A stretch of 41,982 nt of DNA, from contig JANYLB010000039.1 in NCBI GenBank assembly GCA_025363815.1, positions 1 to 41,982 of the forward strand. Direction: 5' to 3'. The notes under the pieces are model-generated. The model worked only from the letters and a program-made list of their open reading frames with translations. It was not told the origin of the DNA and searched no databases. A program made the position numbers and the translations under genes. Positions 9,669 through 18,990 of the stretch are shown in pieces; position 1 is the stretch's first letter, and every line of letters starts with the position of its first letter. This stretch comes from Actinomycetes bacterium. GTDB taxonomy: Bacteria; Actinomycetota; Acidimicrobiia; IMCC26256; JANYLB01.

Positions 9669-12600
9669 TCTGTCGCCTCGCTCGTAACTCTCGTTCGACC
9701 ATCGAGGAGATCACTCAGCTCCTCGATGAGCCCGGCCGGCACCGACCACGAGAACACGCCGTGCGGGACCCCCTCGACCAGGGGTGTGTCGGGCCCCACC
9801 ATGCCGCGAACGAACAGATACGCGACCCCTCCGAGATGGACGTCGGGGTCGTACTCGGGCAGTCGCCACCGAAGGTAGCGGTGGAGCGCGACCGAGTAGA
9901 GCAATGCCTGGAGCGGGTAGTCGTGCCCCGCCATCGCGAGCGGGAGACGTTCGGGGTGATAGTCACCGACGGTCGGCGTCGTGCCCCGCTCGGTGAGGTT
10001 GTTGGTCTTGTAGTCGACGACGACGAACCGCTGCGGTGAGCCGGGCTCATCGACCCGCAGCACCGCATCGATCGATCCGACGAGGTGCCCGGCGAGCACC
10101 GCTCCGAATCGACCCGCGGCGAGACCCTCGGCCCACGGGCGGAGCGGATCATCGGGCGAGAGGTGCGCGAGCACCAGGCGCCCCACATCGGCATCGTCGC
10201 AACGCTGCCCTTCTTCGCCGAGCGTGAGCTCGAAGTCGAGCTCGACAAGCCGGTCGCGGGGGGCCAACTCCGAGAGTGATCGACCGTCGAGCAGAGGTCC
10301 GAGCGGTGTGGTCACCGATGCCACGAGACCCAGAGTGAGGGCGTCGACGTCGACGGCGAGACCTTCCCAACGCACCGCGTCGACGACCTGGGCGCGCAGC
10401 GCCGCCTCGAGATCGGTCGCTGCGAAGTCGACGTGCTCGAGGACCCGGTGCACGAGGGTTCCGAATCCGGTGCCTCCCGGGAGGGCGCCGAGTGGGATCG
10501 GACCAGACGGCTCGGGAACCGATACTTCGGCCACCAACCGTCCCCGGTCGTGTTCGACGAGCGCGCTCACATCGTCGATCGAACCTTCGTCGCCGGCGCC
10601 CGCGTCGCCGAGAGTTCCATCGAGAGGATCGGCAACGGCCTCGTGAGCACGAGCGGTGATCGCGGTGAACGACCAGCGTCTCCGACTGCGATCGAGCGCG
10701 TGGTCGAGGGTCGCAATGCTCAGCTCCGGGCCGGAATCCGGCGCGGGGTGCGTCCATGATCGGGGCTCGCCCTGCGGTTCACCAATCACGAGAAGCTCGA
10801 CGTTGCCCCCACCGGCCGCGACGACGGACGAGAGCACGGCGCCGGCCATATCGTCGGCCGGCATGACGACCTTCTCCCCGACGAACGCTTGGGCATCGAT
10901 CCCCGTCTCGTCACGCGCGAAGAGCACGCGAGCCAGGCCCGTCTTGTCACTCGATTGCGCGCGGGTCCACCAGAGCAACGTCTGATGCCGGGCCCGGGTG
11001 AGCGCGACGTAGAGCAGCCGGAGGCTCTGACCGACAGCCTCGCGATCGGCCAACTTCCTGCGATCCTGCGCCTCGCCCTTCGTGGGCCAGTCCGCGCTCG
11101 GGGCGACATCGATTGTGCGCTTCCCGTCGGCGGGATCCTGGTAGATCACCGAGTCGACGTTCCGCCACTTCGAGAGTGATGGACAGCAGACGATCGGGAA
11201 CTCCAGGCCTTTCGACGCGTGCATGGTCATGATCTGGACCGCGTCGGCATCGGACTCGACCCTACGGGCGGCCAGGTCGACCTCTACATCCTTCGTCGCC
11301 GCCTCGATCGTGAGCTGATCCAGCGTTGCGAGGAGACCCGCCGGGCCCGTCCGCCGCGCCGCGGTGGCTGCCAGCAGCTCCGCGAGATGGTCGAGGTCGG
11401 TCATCGACCGGTCACCGTCGGCAGTGGCGAGGACCCGGGCCGCGACACCACTCTCCGACCAGACCGAACGGAAGAAGTCGGGAACGCCCCGGGCCGCGAG
11501 GATCTCAGACCAGTGGTGCAGCTGTTCCTGCACCTGCGCGAGCGCGACATCGTCTGCAGCCACGAGCGCATCGGCGGTCCAGCCGATGAACCAACCGAGT
11601 GCGGCGGTCCGGGCCCGTTGGGGATTGGCCGGTTGGGCCACGGCCTCCAACAGCCAACGCCATTGCACCGCGGCAGGGGCTTTCAACACACTCTCGCCCC
11701 GCGCGATCACTGCCGGCACGCCGACCGCGGCGAGTGCGTCGCGCACCTCGGGCGATTCCGAGTGGGAGAAGACGAGCACGGCAATGTCGTCGGGCTGGAC
11801 CAGCCGACGCGTCTCGCCGTTTGGCACCGTCGCCCGTTCGAGCAGATCTCGCACGGCATCGGCAAGGTCGGCGAAGATCGCGCGCCGCGCCGGCGCCGCC
11901 TTGATCTCCTTCGGGTTCTTGACGTTGCGCGGAAGATCAGCTCCGAGCGCGAGCCGGACCGAAACGCCCGGCAGCGGGTCACCATCGATGGTCTCGAGCC
12001 GGCGGCCGCGGTTCCCGGGTTCGGCCTCGACCGGTTGGAAGGAGATGCGGGAATCGCCGAACGTCGTTCCGCTGAGGAGCGCGCCCAAACCTTTGAGCAG
12101 GGATACGTCGGACCGCCAGTTGGTGCCGAGCGCCGCCCGCACGGTGCCGGGCATCTCGATGGCATCGAGATACGTGTGCACGTTTGCGCCGCGGAACCCG
12201 TAGATCGCCTGCTTGGGGTCACCGACGAGAACAAGGGTAGTTCCACTCCCCGTCTCGCCGAACAGCGAACGGAAGATCTCCCACTGCACCGGGTCGGTGT
12301 CCTGAAACTCGTCGATGAACGCGACCCGGAACCGCCGGCGCAAGGCATCGCGGGCGCCCGACGCCCCCGAACCTACGAGCGCGTCGCGCAGCCGAGTGAG
12401 GAGATCGTCGAACGACAGCGTTCCCGAAGCCCGTCGACGCCGCTCGATCTCTGCGACCACCCGGTCGACAAGACGGCGGCGGAGCGCTGCCGGTTCGTTC
12501 GACGCATCCGGATCGGGGCCGGGTACGGGTCGAATCCCCGGGTTGGCGGTTACGTCGCGCGCCGAGCGTACGAGATCGTTCTGCGTCGGCAATCTGTCGC

Positions 12601-13123
12601 CTGCATCCGGGTGGTCCAAGGCCTCGGCGACAAGGACGTCGGAGCACACCTGACGCAGCAGCTCGCCACCATCATCGGCAAGGGTTGCATCGAGGTCGCC
12701 GCCCGCCGCGGTCCCCAGCGTTCCGAGCATCTGCTGCGCGAACCCGTGAATGGTCGTGATGGTGGCCGAATCGAAGTCGGCGAGCGCCGCCCGCGCGCGT
12801 TCGAGACGAAGCACAGCGTCGGTGCTGCAGAGGTGCACGAGCAGCGGGTCGTCACCGATGGGCTCGCGACCTGCGACGATTGCGGCGAGCGCGTCGGCCG
12901 CGCCCGAGAGCCTGCGCCGGACGCGATCGCGGAGCTCAGCTGCCGCGACACGGGTGAACGTGACCACCAGGAGCTCACCGACCGCCACACCGTCTTCGAG
13001 CACGAAGCGCGCCGCGAGCGCCGCCAACGCGTAGGTCTTTCCCGCGCCCGCGCTCGCCTCGATTGCGAGCCGCCCACTAGGCAGCGGACCGGTGAGATCG
13101 AACGGCACGAGGTCGACGTTCAT
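9665..13123 (-). CDS. recB: RecB, exonuclease V beta subunit (helicase-nuclease)
   Basis: An 1152-residue subunit: 3'-5' UvrD-type helicase with a C-terminal nuclease. The start is placed at 13123 because that ATG overlaps the recC stop (ATGA) and lies just before the conserved N-terminus; a longer open frame reaches 13204 inside recC. Walker A ASAGAGKT lies at 23-30, followed by IDEFQDTDPVQW (Walker B) and GDPKQAIYGFRG (motif III). The nuclease motif DYKTN lies at ~1036-1040, preceded by an acidic GSIDAVL segment. The enzyme therefore looks fully active. Confidence 0.97.
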   Translation of the reverse strand: MNVDLVPFDLTGPLPSGRLAIEASAGAGKTYALAALAARFVLEDGVAVGELLVVTFTRVAAAELRDRVRRRLSGAADALAAIVAGREPIGDDPLLVHLCSTDAVLRLERARAALADFDSATITTIHGFAQQMLGTLGTAAGGDLDATLADDGGELLRQVCSDVLVAEALDHPDAGDRLPTQNDLVRSARDVTANPGIRPVPGPDPDASNEPAALRRRLVDRVVAEIERRRRASGTLSFDDLLTRLRDALVGSGASGARDALRRRFRVAFIDEFQDTDPVQWEIFRSLFGETGSGTTLVLVGDPKQAIYGFRGANVHTYLDAIEMPGTVRAALGTNWRSDVSLLKGLGALLSGTTFGDSRISFQPVEAEPGNRGRRLETIDGDPLPGVSVRLALGADLPRNVKNPKEIKAAPARRAIFADLADAVRDLLERATVPNGETRRLVQPDDIAVLVFSHSESPEVRDALAAVGVPAVIARGESVLKAPAAVQWRWLLEAVAQPANPQRARTAALGWFIGWTADALVAADDVALAQVQEQLHHWSEILAARGVPDFFRSVWSESGVAARVLATADGDRSMTDLDHLAELLAATAARRTGPAGLLATLDQLTIEAATKDVEVDLAARRVESDADAVQIMTMHASKGLEFPIVCCPSLSKWRNVDSVIYQDPADGKRTIDVAPSADWPTKGEAQDRRKLADREAVGQSLRLLYVALTRARHQTLLWWTRAQSSDKTGLARVLFARDETGIDAQAFVGEKVVMPADDMAGAVLSSVVAAGGGNVELLVIGEPQGEPRSWTHPAPDSGPELSIATLDHALDRSRRRWSFTAITARAHEAVADPLDGTLGDAGAGDEGSIDDVSALVEHDRGRLVAEVSVPEPSGPIPLGALPGGTGFGTLVHRVLEHVDFAATDLEAALRAQVVDAVRWEGLAVDVDALTLGLVASVTTPLGPLLDGRSLSELAPRDRLVELDFELTLGEEGQRCDDADVGRLVLAHLSPDDPLRPWAEGLAAGRFGAVLAGHLVGSIDAVLRVDEPGSPQRFVVVDYKTNNLTERGTTPTVGDYHPERLPLAMAGHDYPLQALLYSVALHRYLRWRLPEYDPDVHLGGVAYLFVRGMVGPDTPLVEGVPHGVFSWSVPAGLIEELSDLLDGRTRVTSEATE

Positions 13124-16100
13124 GCGTCGTGGCCTTCGTTCGGCCCGACCTCGACCGACCCATCGGACTCGACGACCGACTCGTCCATCGCGCTCCACAG
13201 CCATCGGGCGAAACGCTCGACCCGTTTGGTTGCCGATCCGGGTGGGTCGAACGACTCAGCCGGGATCTTCAACAGGCTCTCGTAGTCGTGCTCGCCGAAG
13301 ACGAGCGCGTTGGCGGTGTCGTCGCCATCAGCGAAGCCCATGAAGCTCTCCCAGTCGGTGGAACCCGCCTTCCCGGTGTGCAACTTCTTCGACAGCACGG
13401 AGAACAACGGGATCGGCTCAGTCTCGGACCGGCGATAGCAGTCAACCGCGACCCTCAGCGCCGCGACCGCCCGTTCGCGCTGCTCTTTGCGGTCAGAGCC
13501 CGAAGGCCGGTACACGAGTCGTTCGATCTTGGACCCGTTCTCGGCTCGATTAACGATCGCCGACTGCCAGTCAGTCGTGGGATCATCGGCCACGAGCGCG
13601 AGGAGATCGAGCCACGGCGCAATCGTGCGCTTCGCCTTGAGTCGGCTGTAGCTCACCCGAACCGGCCCCGGGCGGTCTACCCGCTCGACGCGCACGGTCC
13701 CGACCAGGCGGGTCCCGGCGTCGAGCGTCAGGTCGATCGGGCGCAACGTCGCCTCGCCGGGCACATACCCGAGCTCGCGTGCCGATGCGACCAGCTGCTT
13801 CACGGTGTCAGAGACCTGTTCGACCGCGCGTTCGCCCAGGGCCCCCGCGGGGAGGGTTCCCCGCGCCTTCTCGCGGCGGAGCCACTCCTCGGTGGTCGCC
13901 CCGCGGAGCGTGGACTCGAGCAGACGTTCTGCAACCTTCCACGCGTCCAGCGGATCGAGGGTCGTTGGAAGATCGTCGGAAGTGACTTCCACCTCGCGCG
14001 GGATGTGGAGCTGGAGACGACCGCGAAGAAACCCACGCACGGGGTGCTCGAGCACGCGCTGGAGGTCGCCCAGATCGATGACTTCGTGCGCCTCCGCGCC
14101 CAGGGGAGCGCTGAGGAACGGTGGTGGAGGGGGTCGTTCACCGCACCGCGCGGCCGCGCCGCCGCGCGCGACGGGGTCGAAGCTCCACGATCCGGAAACG
14201 ACGACTGCACCGGGGGTGAAGTTCTTGGTGTCGAAGATCTGACGCGGGTGCTGTATCTCGAGTCGCGCCGAGAGGCTCTCGCGAAGCTCCTGAGCAACGA
14301 CATCGAGCACCGCCTCATTGAGCTCCGCGAGCGGGACCGCCGGTGGAACCCGTTGGTTCGTCACAACGTTGAAACCGGTACGGGTGATGAGCAGAGCGTC
14401 GCCGGCGGCGAGGACGGCTTCGAGCAGGGCCTGACGGGTCTCGGCACGATCATCGCGGTCACCGAGACACGCGGCTGCGGCGACGAGATCATCACCGTCG
14501 GCGCCGGTTGCCCCGAACGCGCCGTCGTCCATCCCGAGGATGCAGATGACCCGGTACGGAACCCCGCGCAGCGGAGTCAGCGAGGAGACGGTGATTCCAC
14601 CTCGGAAGAAGTCGGGTCGTCGCGGCGCCCCTCCGAGACGCTCGGCCAACACGCGGCGCACGTCGGCCAGCGAGAGCTCGACCGGGTGGTCAGGCGATGA
14701 CCCGGGCGGCGGCGTCGATTGATCGGCGATCTCCTGCACGAGCCGAGCCAGCGCCGCATGCTGCCACGGAGCGTCATCCGGCGCGGCGAGAAACTCATCG
14801 CCGGCGGCGGCGAGCAGCTCACACCAGCCGGCGATGGTCCGGGGCTGCGCCACCGCATCGGCCAGATCGGAGAGCCGCGCGATCACGTCGGCCAGCCGGC
14901 CCGCGGTCGAGATACCACCACCCTCGACTCCGAGCGGCAGCACATCGCCGACGCCGAGTGCGACATCGTCGTCACTGACTCCCACGCCGACGAGAATCCG
15001 GTCTAGTACCGCCCGCCAGGAACCGGGCGCGTAGTCGCCCGGAATCCCCCACCCGACACGGTGGGCACCATCGAGGCCCCATTTGACCTCGGAGTCGCCG
15101 GCCCAGCGCGCGATGGTGGCGAGGTCGTCGTCGTCGAGATCGAAGCGGAGCCGAACCGGCGGGAGCGCGAGGAAGTCGATCACCGCGGCCGACGCGAACC
15201 GACTGCCGGCGAGATCGACGAGCGCCGCGAGCGCGCCGAGCATCCCGTAGGTGTCGCGCAGCGACCGGTCGGTGATGCGGTACGAGAGCTGCGGGGCGCC
15301 ACCACCTTCTCCGCCCGAGTTCTCGGTGTCGGCGGTCGGCCCGAAGATCGCTTCGACGAGCGGGGCGAAGGCATCGATCGCCGGGCACACGACGAGGACG
15401 TCGTCCTCACGCAAGGTCGAATCCTCGGCGAGCCGATGCAGGATCGCGTCGCGCAGCACCTCGACCTGGCGGCTCGGACCGTGGCACGAGTGAATTTCGA
15501 TCGAATGGTCGTCGGCAGTGGGAACGAAATCGGCGATTGGTGCCGAACCGGCGCGGAGATCGGCCTGCAGACGACCGAGGAGCGAGCCGGGTACCGCAAC
15601 GGTTGAAGGCAATTCATCAGTTGGGGGTACATCGCCGCGCGCTTCAGCGGCGGAGAGGAGCGCGACGGCCTCCCGATTCGGTCGGGCCCACGAGCGCACG
15701 AGCGGATGACCGACGAGGTCGGACGACGAGTCCTCGCTACGGAGCGGCCCGAGCGGAGTACGACGCCCGACGACTCCACGTCGGACGACGCCGGCCAGGC
15801 CCGGCGAAGGGAAGAAGAGCAGCAAATGCACTTCGTGACGGATCGCGACCGCGGTGACGAGATCGAGGAACGGTGCGCCGCCAGGAAGAGTCGTAAGCCC
15901 CAAGAACGACAGCCGCGGGGGAAGATCGAGACTCAGGTCACCGCCGCGCAGACGATCGGTCAGGTCAGGGAGCTGCTCCGCTGGGCTCGGCCGCCCGACC
16001 CGCTCCCTGACCAGCCGCCAGAGGTGCGGCTGCCACATCGCTGCCTCTGCGATCACCTGACCACTGCCGTCGACGTCGGCGCCACCGGCCCACGAGCACA

Positions 16101-16545
16101 CCATGTCGGGCCGGTGAACCCCGTAACGGTCGAAGATGTCGGCGATGCGACGCGCACGGCCGTATCGCGTCGCACCCTCAGCCAACACGGTGACGTGCGC
16201 GAGCCGAGGGTCGTCGCGATGGTCGGCCAACACGGCCAGCACCGTCCATACGAGTCGATCGATCTCCCAAGGATCGGCCTCGTTGTCGGGCCGGCCGGCG
16301 GCGAGCACCGCATTGCGGAGCGCTCCCGGGAAGCCGATGCGAAGGTTCGCGGCCACGCCGTCGTGGCGATCCGCCGACGTCGCGCCGAGAGATCGCGCGA
16401 GCCGGAGCTTGAGCCATCGCGCCATACCTTGCGACGGTACGGCGATCCATTCGGCCTTCATCGCGTCGTCGAGAGGGTGCGCGATCACACCGGCCAGCTC
16501 ATCAGCCAGCACTTCGAGAGCATCGGCCGACGACGCGTAGAGCAC
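13120..16545 (-). CDS. recC: RecC, exonuclease V gamma subunit
   Basis: The protein has 1141 residues. It is the scaffolding and Chi-scanning subunit with degenerate helicase domains. The N-terminus has the family segment PSQGMARWLKLRLA, where an active helicase would have a Walker A motif. The middle holds another degenerate helicase part, with ILGMDDGAFG. The C-terminal nuclease-like fold lacks an obvious catalytic lysine motif, as expected for RecC. A proline-rich insert (five Pro in a row near residue ~820) is a local oddity. It is the first gene of the recC-recB-recD unit, with the order used in mycobacteria; only 30 nt separate it from the PPOX gene upstream. Confidence 0.95.
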   Translation of the reverse strand: MLYASSADALEVLADELAGVIAHPLDDAMKAEWIAVPSQGMARWLKLRLARSLGATSADRHDGVAANLRIGFPGALRNAVLAAGRPDNEADPWEIDRLVWTVLAVLADHRDDPRLAHVTVLAEGATRYGRARRIADIFDRYGVHRPDMVCSWAGGADVDGSGQVIAEAAMWQPHLWRLVRERVGRPSPAEQLPDLTDRLRGGDLSLDLPPRLSFLGLTTLPGGAPFLDLVTAVAIRHEVHLLLFFPSPGLAGVVRRGVVGRRTPLGPLRSEDSSSDLVGHPLVRSWARPNREAVALLSAAEARGDVPPTDELPSTVAVPGSLLGRLQADLRAGSAPIADFVPTADDHSIEIHSCHGPSRQVEVLRDAILHRLAEDSTLREDDVLVVCPAIDAFAPLVEAIFGPTADTENSGGEGGGAPQLSYRITDRSLRDTYGMLGALAALVDLAGSRFASAAVIDFLALPPVRLRFDLDDDDLATIARWAGDSEVKWGLDGAHRVGWGIPGDYAPGSWRAVLDRILVGVGVSDDDVALGVGDVLPLGVEGGGISTAGRLADVIARLSDLADAVAQPRTIAGWCELLAAAGDEFLAAPDDAPWQHAALARLVQEIADQSTPPPGSSPDHPVELSLADVRRVLAERLGGAPRRPDFFRGGITVSSLTPLRGVPYRVICILGMDDGAFGATGADGDDLVAAAACLGDRDDRAETRQALLEAVLAAGDALLITRTGFNVVTNQRVPPAVPLAELNEAVLDVVAQELRESLSARLEIQHPRQIFDTKNFTPGAVVVSGSWSFDPVARGGAAARCGERPPPPPFLSAPLGAEAHEVIDLGDLQRVLEHPVRGFLRGRLQLHIPREVEVTSDDLPTTLDPLDAWKVAERLLESTLRGATTEEWLRREKARGTLPAGALGERAVEQVSDTVKQLVASARELGYVPGEATLRPIDLTLDAGTRLVGTVRVERVDRPGPVRVSYSRLKAKRTIAPWLDLLALVADDPTTDWQSAIVNRAENGSKIERLVYRPSGSDRKEQRERAVAALRVAVDCYRRSETEPIPLFSVLSKKLHTGKAGSTDWESFMGFADGDDTANALVFGEHDYESLLKIPAESFDPPGSATKRVERFARWLWSAMDESVVESDGSVEVGPNEGHDA

Positions 16546-16575
16546 GCCCGGGACCGTATCGGACCGTAGGGACAG

Positions 16576-16998
16576 TTACCCCGGAGCGGACCCCGACCAC
16601 CCCGTCCACCGAGCGATTCGTATCCCTACCACCGGCCCGTCCGGTCGCACCTCCCGGTACTGCTCGTACTCGGCAACCAGTTTCTCGACCGCGCGATCCC
16701 GACCCGCGCCGTCGAGCTCACGAGCGAAGCCGTCGGCCCGCACCCACCACAACTCCGACCAGTTGTCGGTGTAGTGGTCGCCGAGCACCGTTACCCGCGG
16801 GTCACGGCGCAGGTTGCGCAGCCGTGCCAGATCCGTCGTGGTCTTTGGCTTGTGATCGATCGCGAAGACCAACTCGTCGGCTTCGAGCGCGAAGGTGATC
16901 GGAACGAGATGCGGCGCGCCGTCGGGACTGAGCGTCGCCAACCGAGCGACGGGAACCGCGCCGAGGCGGGCCCGGCATTCGCCTTCATCCAACTGCAT
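16576..16998 (-). CDS. PPOX-class F420-dependent oxidoreductase (TIGR03668-like)
   Basis: A small split-barrel flavin/deazaflavin protein of 140 residues. The N-terminal strand pattern VARLATLSPDGAPHLVPITF, the FAIDHKPKTT stretch near 45-55 and the C-terminal WxGW segment match the actinobacterial PPOX/TIGR03668 group, usually annotated as F420-dependent. Substrate unknown. Only 33 bp separate its start from the divergent DUF998 gene, so both promoters must overlap and the messages are probably leaderless or nearly so. Confidence 0.85.
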   Translation of the reverse strand: MQLDEGECRARLGAVPVARLATLSPDGAPHLVPITFALEADELVFAIDHKPKTTTDLARLRNLRRDPRVTVLGDHYTDNWSELWWVRADGFARELDGAGRDRAVEKLVAEYEQYREVRPDGPVVGIRIARWTGWSGSAPG

Positions 16999-17031
16999 GT
17001 GGGGATCGTAGGTGTCGTAGGCTCGCGATCG

Positions 17032-17628
17032 ATGCGCCTCCGGTTGCTTGCGCTCGGCGGCATCATCGGTCCGGTGGCTTTCGTCGCCGCGTGGGCGTTC
17101 TCGGGCGCGGCGACATCCGGCTACTCCCCCGCCGAAGATGCGATCAGTCGTCTCGCCGCGGTAGGCGCACCGACCCGCATCACCATGACGACCGGATTCG
17201 TCGTCTTTGGCGTCGGGGTGATCGCGTTAGGATTGGCGCTGCGCGCGACCCAATCCGGGCCGGCCTGGATGGCGGCCATCGGGACAGGGGCGTCGACACT
17301 CGGCGTCGCGGCGACGCCCTTGGGCGGGCCGCTGGGCGCCACCGCGCACGCCGCCTTCGCGATCTTCGGATACGTCACTCTCGTCGCAATCCCGCTGCTC
17401 TCGGCGACGCCGCTGGCGCAGGCGGGCCGCAGCCGCTGGGCGCGCTTCGCGTGGCTCGCCGCGGCGGTATCGGGAGTCTGTCTCCTCGCCAGCGCCACTG
17501 GATCCGCGCATGGCTTCTGGCAACGCGCCGGACTCGCTGTCGGCGACGTCTGGATCGTCGCCCGCGCCATCGCTCTCTGCTTCTTCACCGCACCGATGCG
17601 ACCGGTTCGGGCCGAGTCGACGTCGTGA
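17032..17628 (+). CDS. DUF998-family membrane protein
   Basis: A 198-residue protein read from the ATG at 17032; an upstream extension of the frame would run antisense through the PPOX gene and lacks membrane character. Six hydrophobic segments are visible. The first extracytoplasmic loop has the PAEDAISRLAAVGAP pattern (family form SPxxxxISxL), and the helices are glycine- and alanine-rich, as in DUF998. Function not known for the family. There is no Shine-Dalgarno sequence, but a TAGGCT box lies 8 nt before the ATG, so a leaderless transcript is possible. Its stop overlaps the next start (GTGA). Confidence 0.75.
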   Translation: MRLRLLALGGIIGPVAFVAAWAFSGAATSGYSPAEDAISRLAAVGAPTRITMTTGFVVFGVGVIALGLALRATQSGPAWMAAIGTGASTLGVAATPLGGPLGATAHAAFAIFGYVTLVAIPLLSATPLAQAGRSRWARFAWLAAAVSGVCLLASATGSAHGFWQRAGLAVGDVWIVARAIALCFFTAPMRPVRAESTS

Positions 17629-18011
17629 CCCGAGACGGGCGCGACAACAGTTGGGCATACGGCCTCGCCGGCCTCCTCCTCGTCTCCGGCGTCGCGCACT
17701 TCGTTGCGCCCGACGGCTTCAACGACATCGTTCCGCACCTGCTCCCCGGACCCGCCCGGATGTGGACCGGGCTGAGCGGAATGATCGAACTGGTTCTGGC
17801 CGCCGGTGTCGCGTGCCGACGCACGCGCTCGTCGGCAGCGGCGGCCAGCGCGATCCTTTTCGTACTCGTGTTCCCGGCCAACGTGCAGATGGCGATCGAC
17901 TGGTCGTCGCGGTCGGCACCGCAGCCCGCAATCGCGCTCCTCCGACTTCCGCTGCAGCTCCCGCTGATCTGGGGGGCGTGGCACGTCCGCGTCCTGGCGC
18001 GTCGAGCCTGA
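17625..18011 (+). CDS. DoxX-like small membrane protein
   Basis: The protein has 128 residues from the GTG at 17625, which overlaps the stop of the DUF998 gene. Four transmembrane helices are visible. The features GVAHFVAPDGFNDIVPHLLPGP and ELVLAAGVACRRTR followed by FVLVFPANVQMA are typical of the DoxX/DoxD-like family (MauE-related). Members are often membrane partners of redox enzymes, but nothing here defines the partner. It is probably one transcription unit with the DUF998 gene. It converges on the epimerase with a gap of only 12 nt. Confidence 0.75.
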   Translation: MTRDGRDNSWAYGLAGLLLVSGVAHFVAPDGFNDIVPHLLPGPARMWTGLSGMIELVLAAGVACRRTRSSAAAASAILFVLVFPANVQMAIDWSSRSAPQPAIALLRLPLQLPLIWGAWHVRVLARRA

Positions 18012-18023
18012 AAACCCGTCAGC

Positions 18024-18929
18024 TCAACGCTGACGCTGCGCTTCCACCATGCGGCGCATCCCGTCACGCCAGTCGATTTCGGTAGCGCCGACCAGCTCGT
18101 GCATCTTGGTGGTGTCGATGACCACGCTGCCGATCGTCTGCTCGGTCTCGACGAAGGTGACCTCGTTGCCGGTGAGCTCACCGACCAGCGCGCACCACTC
18201 CTCGAGATCGACCGATTGGCTTCCACCCCAGTTGACCGTCGTCGCGGGAACGCTCGCGACATCGAGGAGCCGCGGGACCATACGGATGATGTCGGACTCG
18301 TGGATCGGGTTGAACCGGTTCGGACGATCCGGATGCACCGGCACCGCTTCGCCGGCTTCGATCATGGCCAGGTGGAACGCGGGCCAGCCTCCGTTGTCGC
18401 CGTAGGGAACGTTCAGCCGCGCGATCGTCACCGGGAGGTTCCATTGACGCGCCCCTAGGCGCGCGACCGTCTCAGCCGCAATCTTGGAGATTGAATACGT
18501 CTCCATGATCGGTCGATGGTTGTCGCCGAGCGAGTCTGTCTCGGCCCGCGGATCGAGTCCGGCCGGCTGGTACACGCCGGTCGACGAGCACTGCAACCAC
18601 GCCTTCGCATTGCGACAGCGCGCCATCAGCAATCCGGTCGCTTCGGCGTTGGCCGCGAGATCGATGTCCCAGCGGTTGCTCTTCACGACCGCGAGGTTCA
18701 ACACGTAGTCGACATCATCGGGTACACCGCCAAACTCCCCGGCGGCAAGATTCGTCTCGATGCACCTGACCCCGGCCGACTCGAGCCGCGAACGCGCGGC
18801 AACGTCTCGAAAACGTGCGATTCCGATCACGTCGTTGTCAGCCGCGAGCGCGAGAGTCAGAGGCAACGCGACCTGGCCCGTGGGGCCGGTTACCAAGATC
18901 CGTGCGTCGGTGAGCATGGGAGCATCCAT
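18024..18929 (-). CDS. NAD-dependent epimerase/dehydratase (SDR family)
   Basis: An extended-SDR enzyme of 301 residues. The glycine motif TGPTGQVA sits near the N-terminus (~14-21), a YSISK catalytic YxxxK follows near ~147-151, and the substrate-binding C-terminal half includes NPIHESDIIRM. The start is placed at the ATG at 18929; an upstream extension to 18971 adds residues unlike the family. It acts on nucleotide-linked or free sugars or related carbonyls, with substrate unknown. It is followed on the same strand, 61 nt upstream in sequence order, by the ABC transporter genes, with no evidence of a functional link. Confidence 0.85.
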   Translation of the reverse strand: MDAPMLTDARILVTGPTGQVALPLTLALAADNDVIGIARFRDVAARSRLESAGVRCIETNLAAGEFGGVPDDVDYVLNLAVVKSNRWDIDLAANAEATGLLMARCRNAKAWLQCSSTGVYQPAGLDPRAETDSLGDNHRPIMETYSISKIAAETVARLGARQWNLPVTIARLNVPYGDNGGWPAFHLAMIEAGEAVPVHPDRPNRFNPIHESDIIRMVPRLLDVASVPATTVNWGGSQSVDLEEWCALVGELTGNEVTFVETEQTIGSVVIDTTKMHELVGATEIDWRDGMRRMVEAQRQR

Positions 18930-18990
18930 GGCTCTCACCGTATCGAAGGCCACGCGGACGCCGCGGCACACGGGAACGTCTGATCGTTCG

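Noticed and set aside
13123..13204. Longer recB start at 13204.
   Set aside because: The extra 27 residues are Arg-rich and lie inside recC; the ATG at 13123 overlaps the recC stop and precedes the conserved N-terminus.
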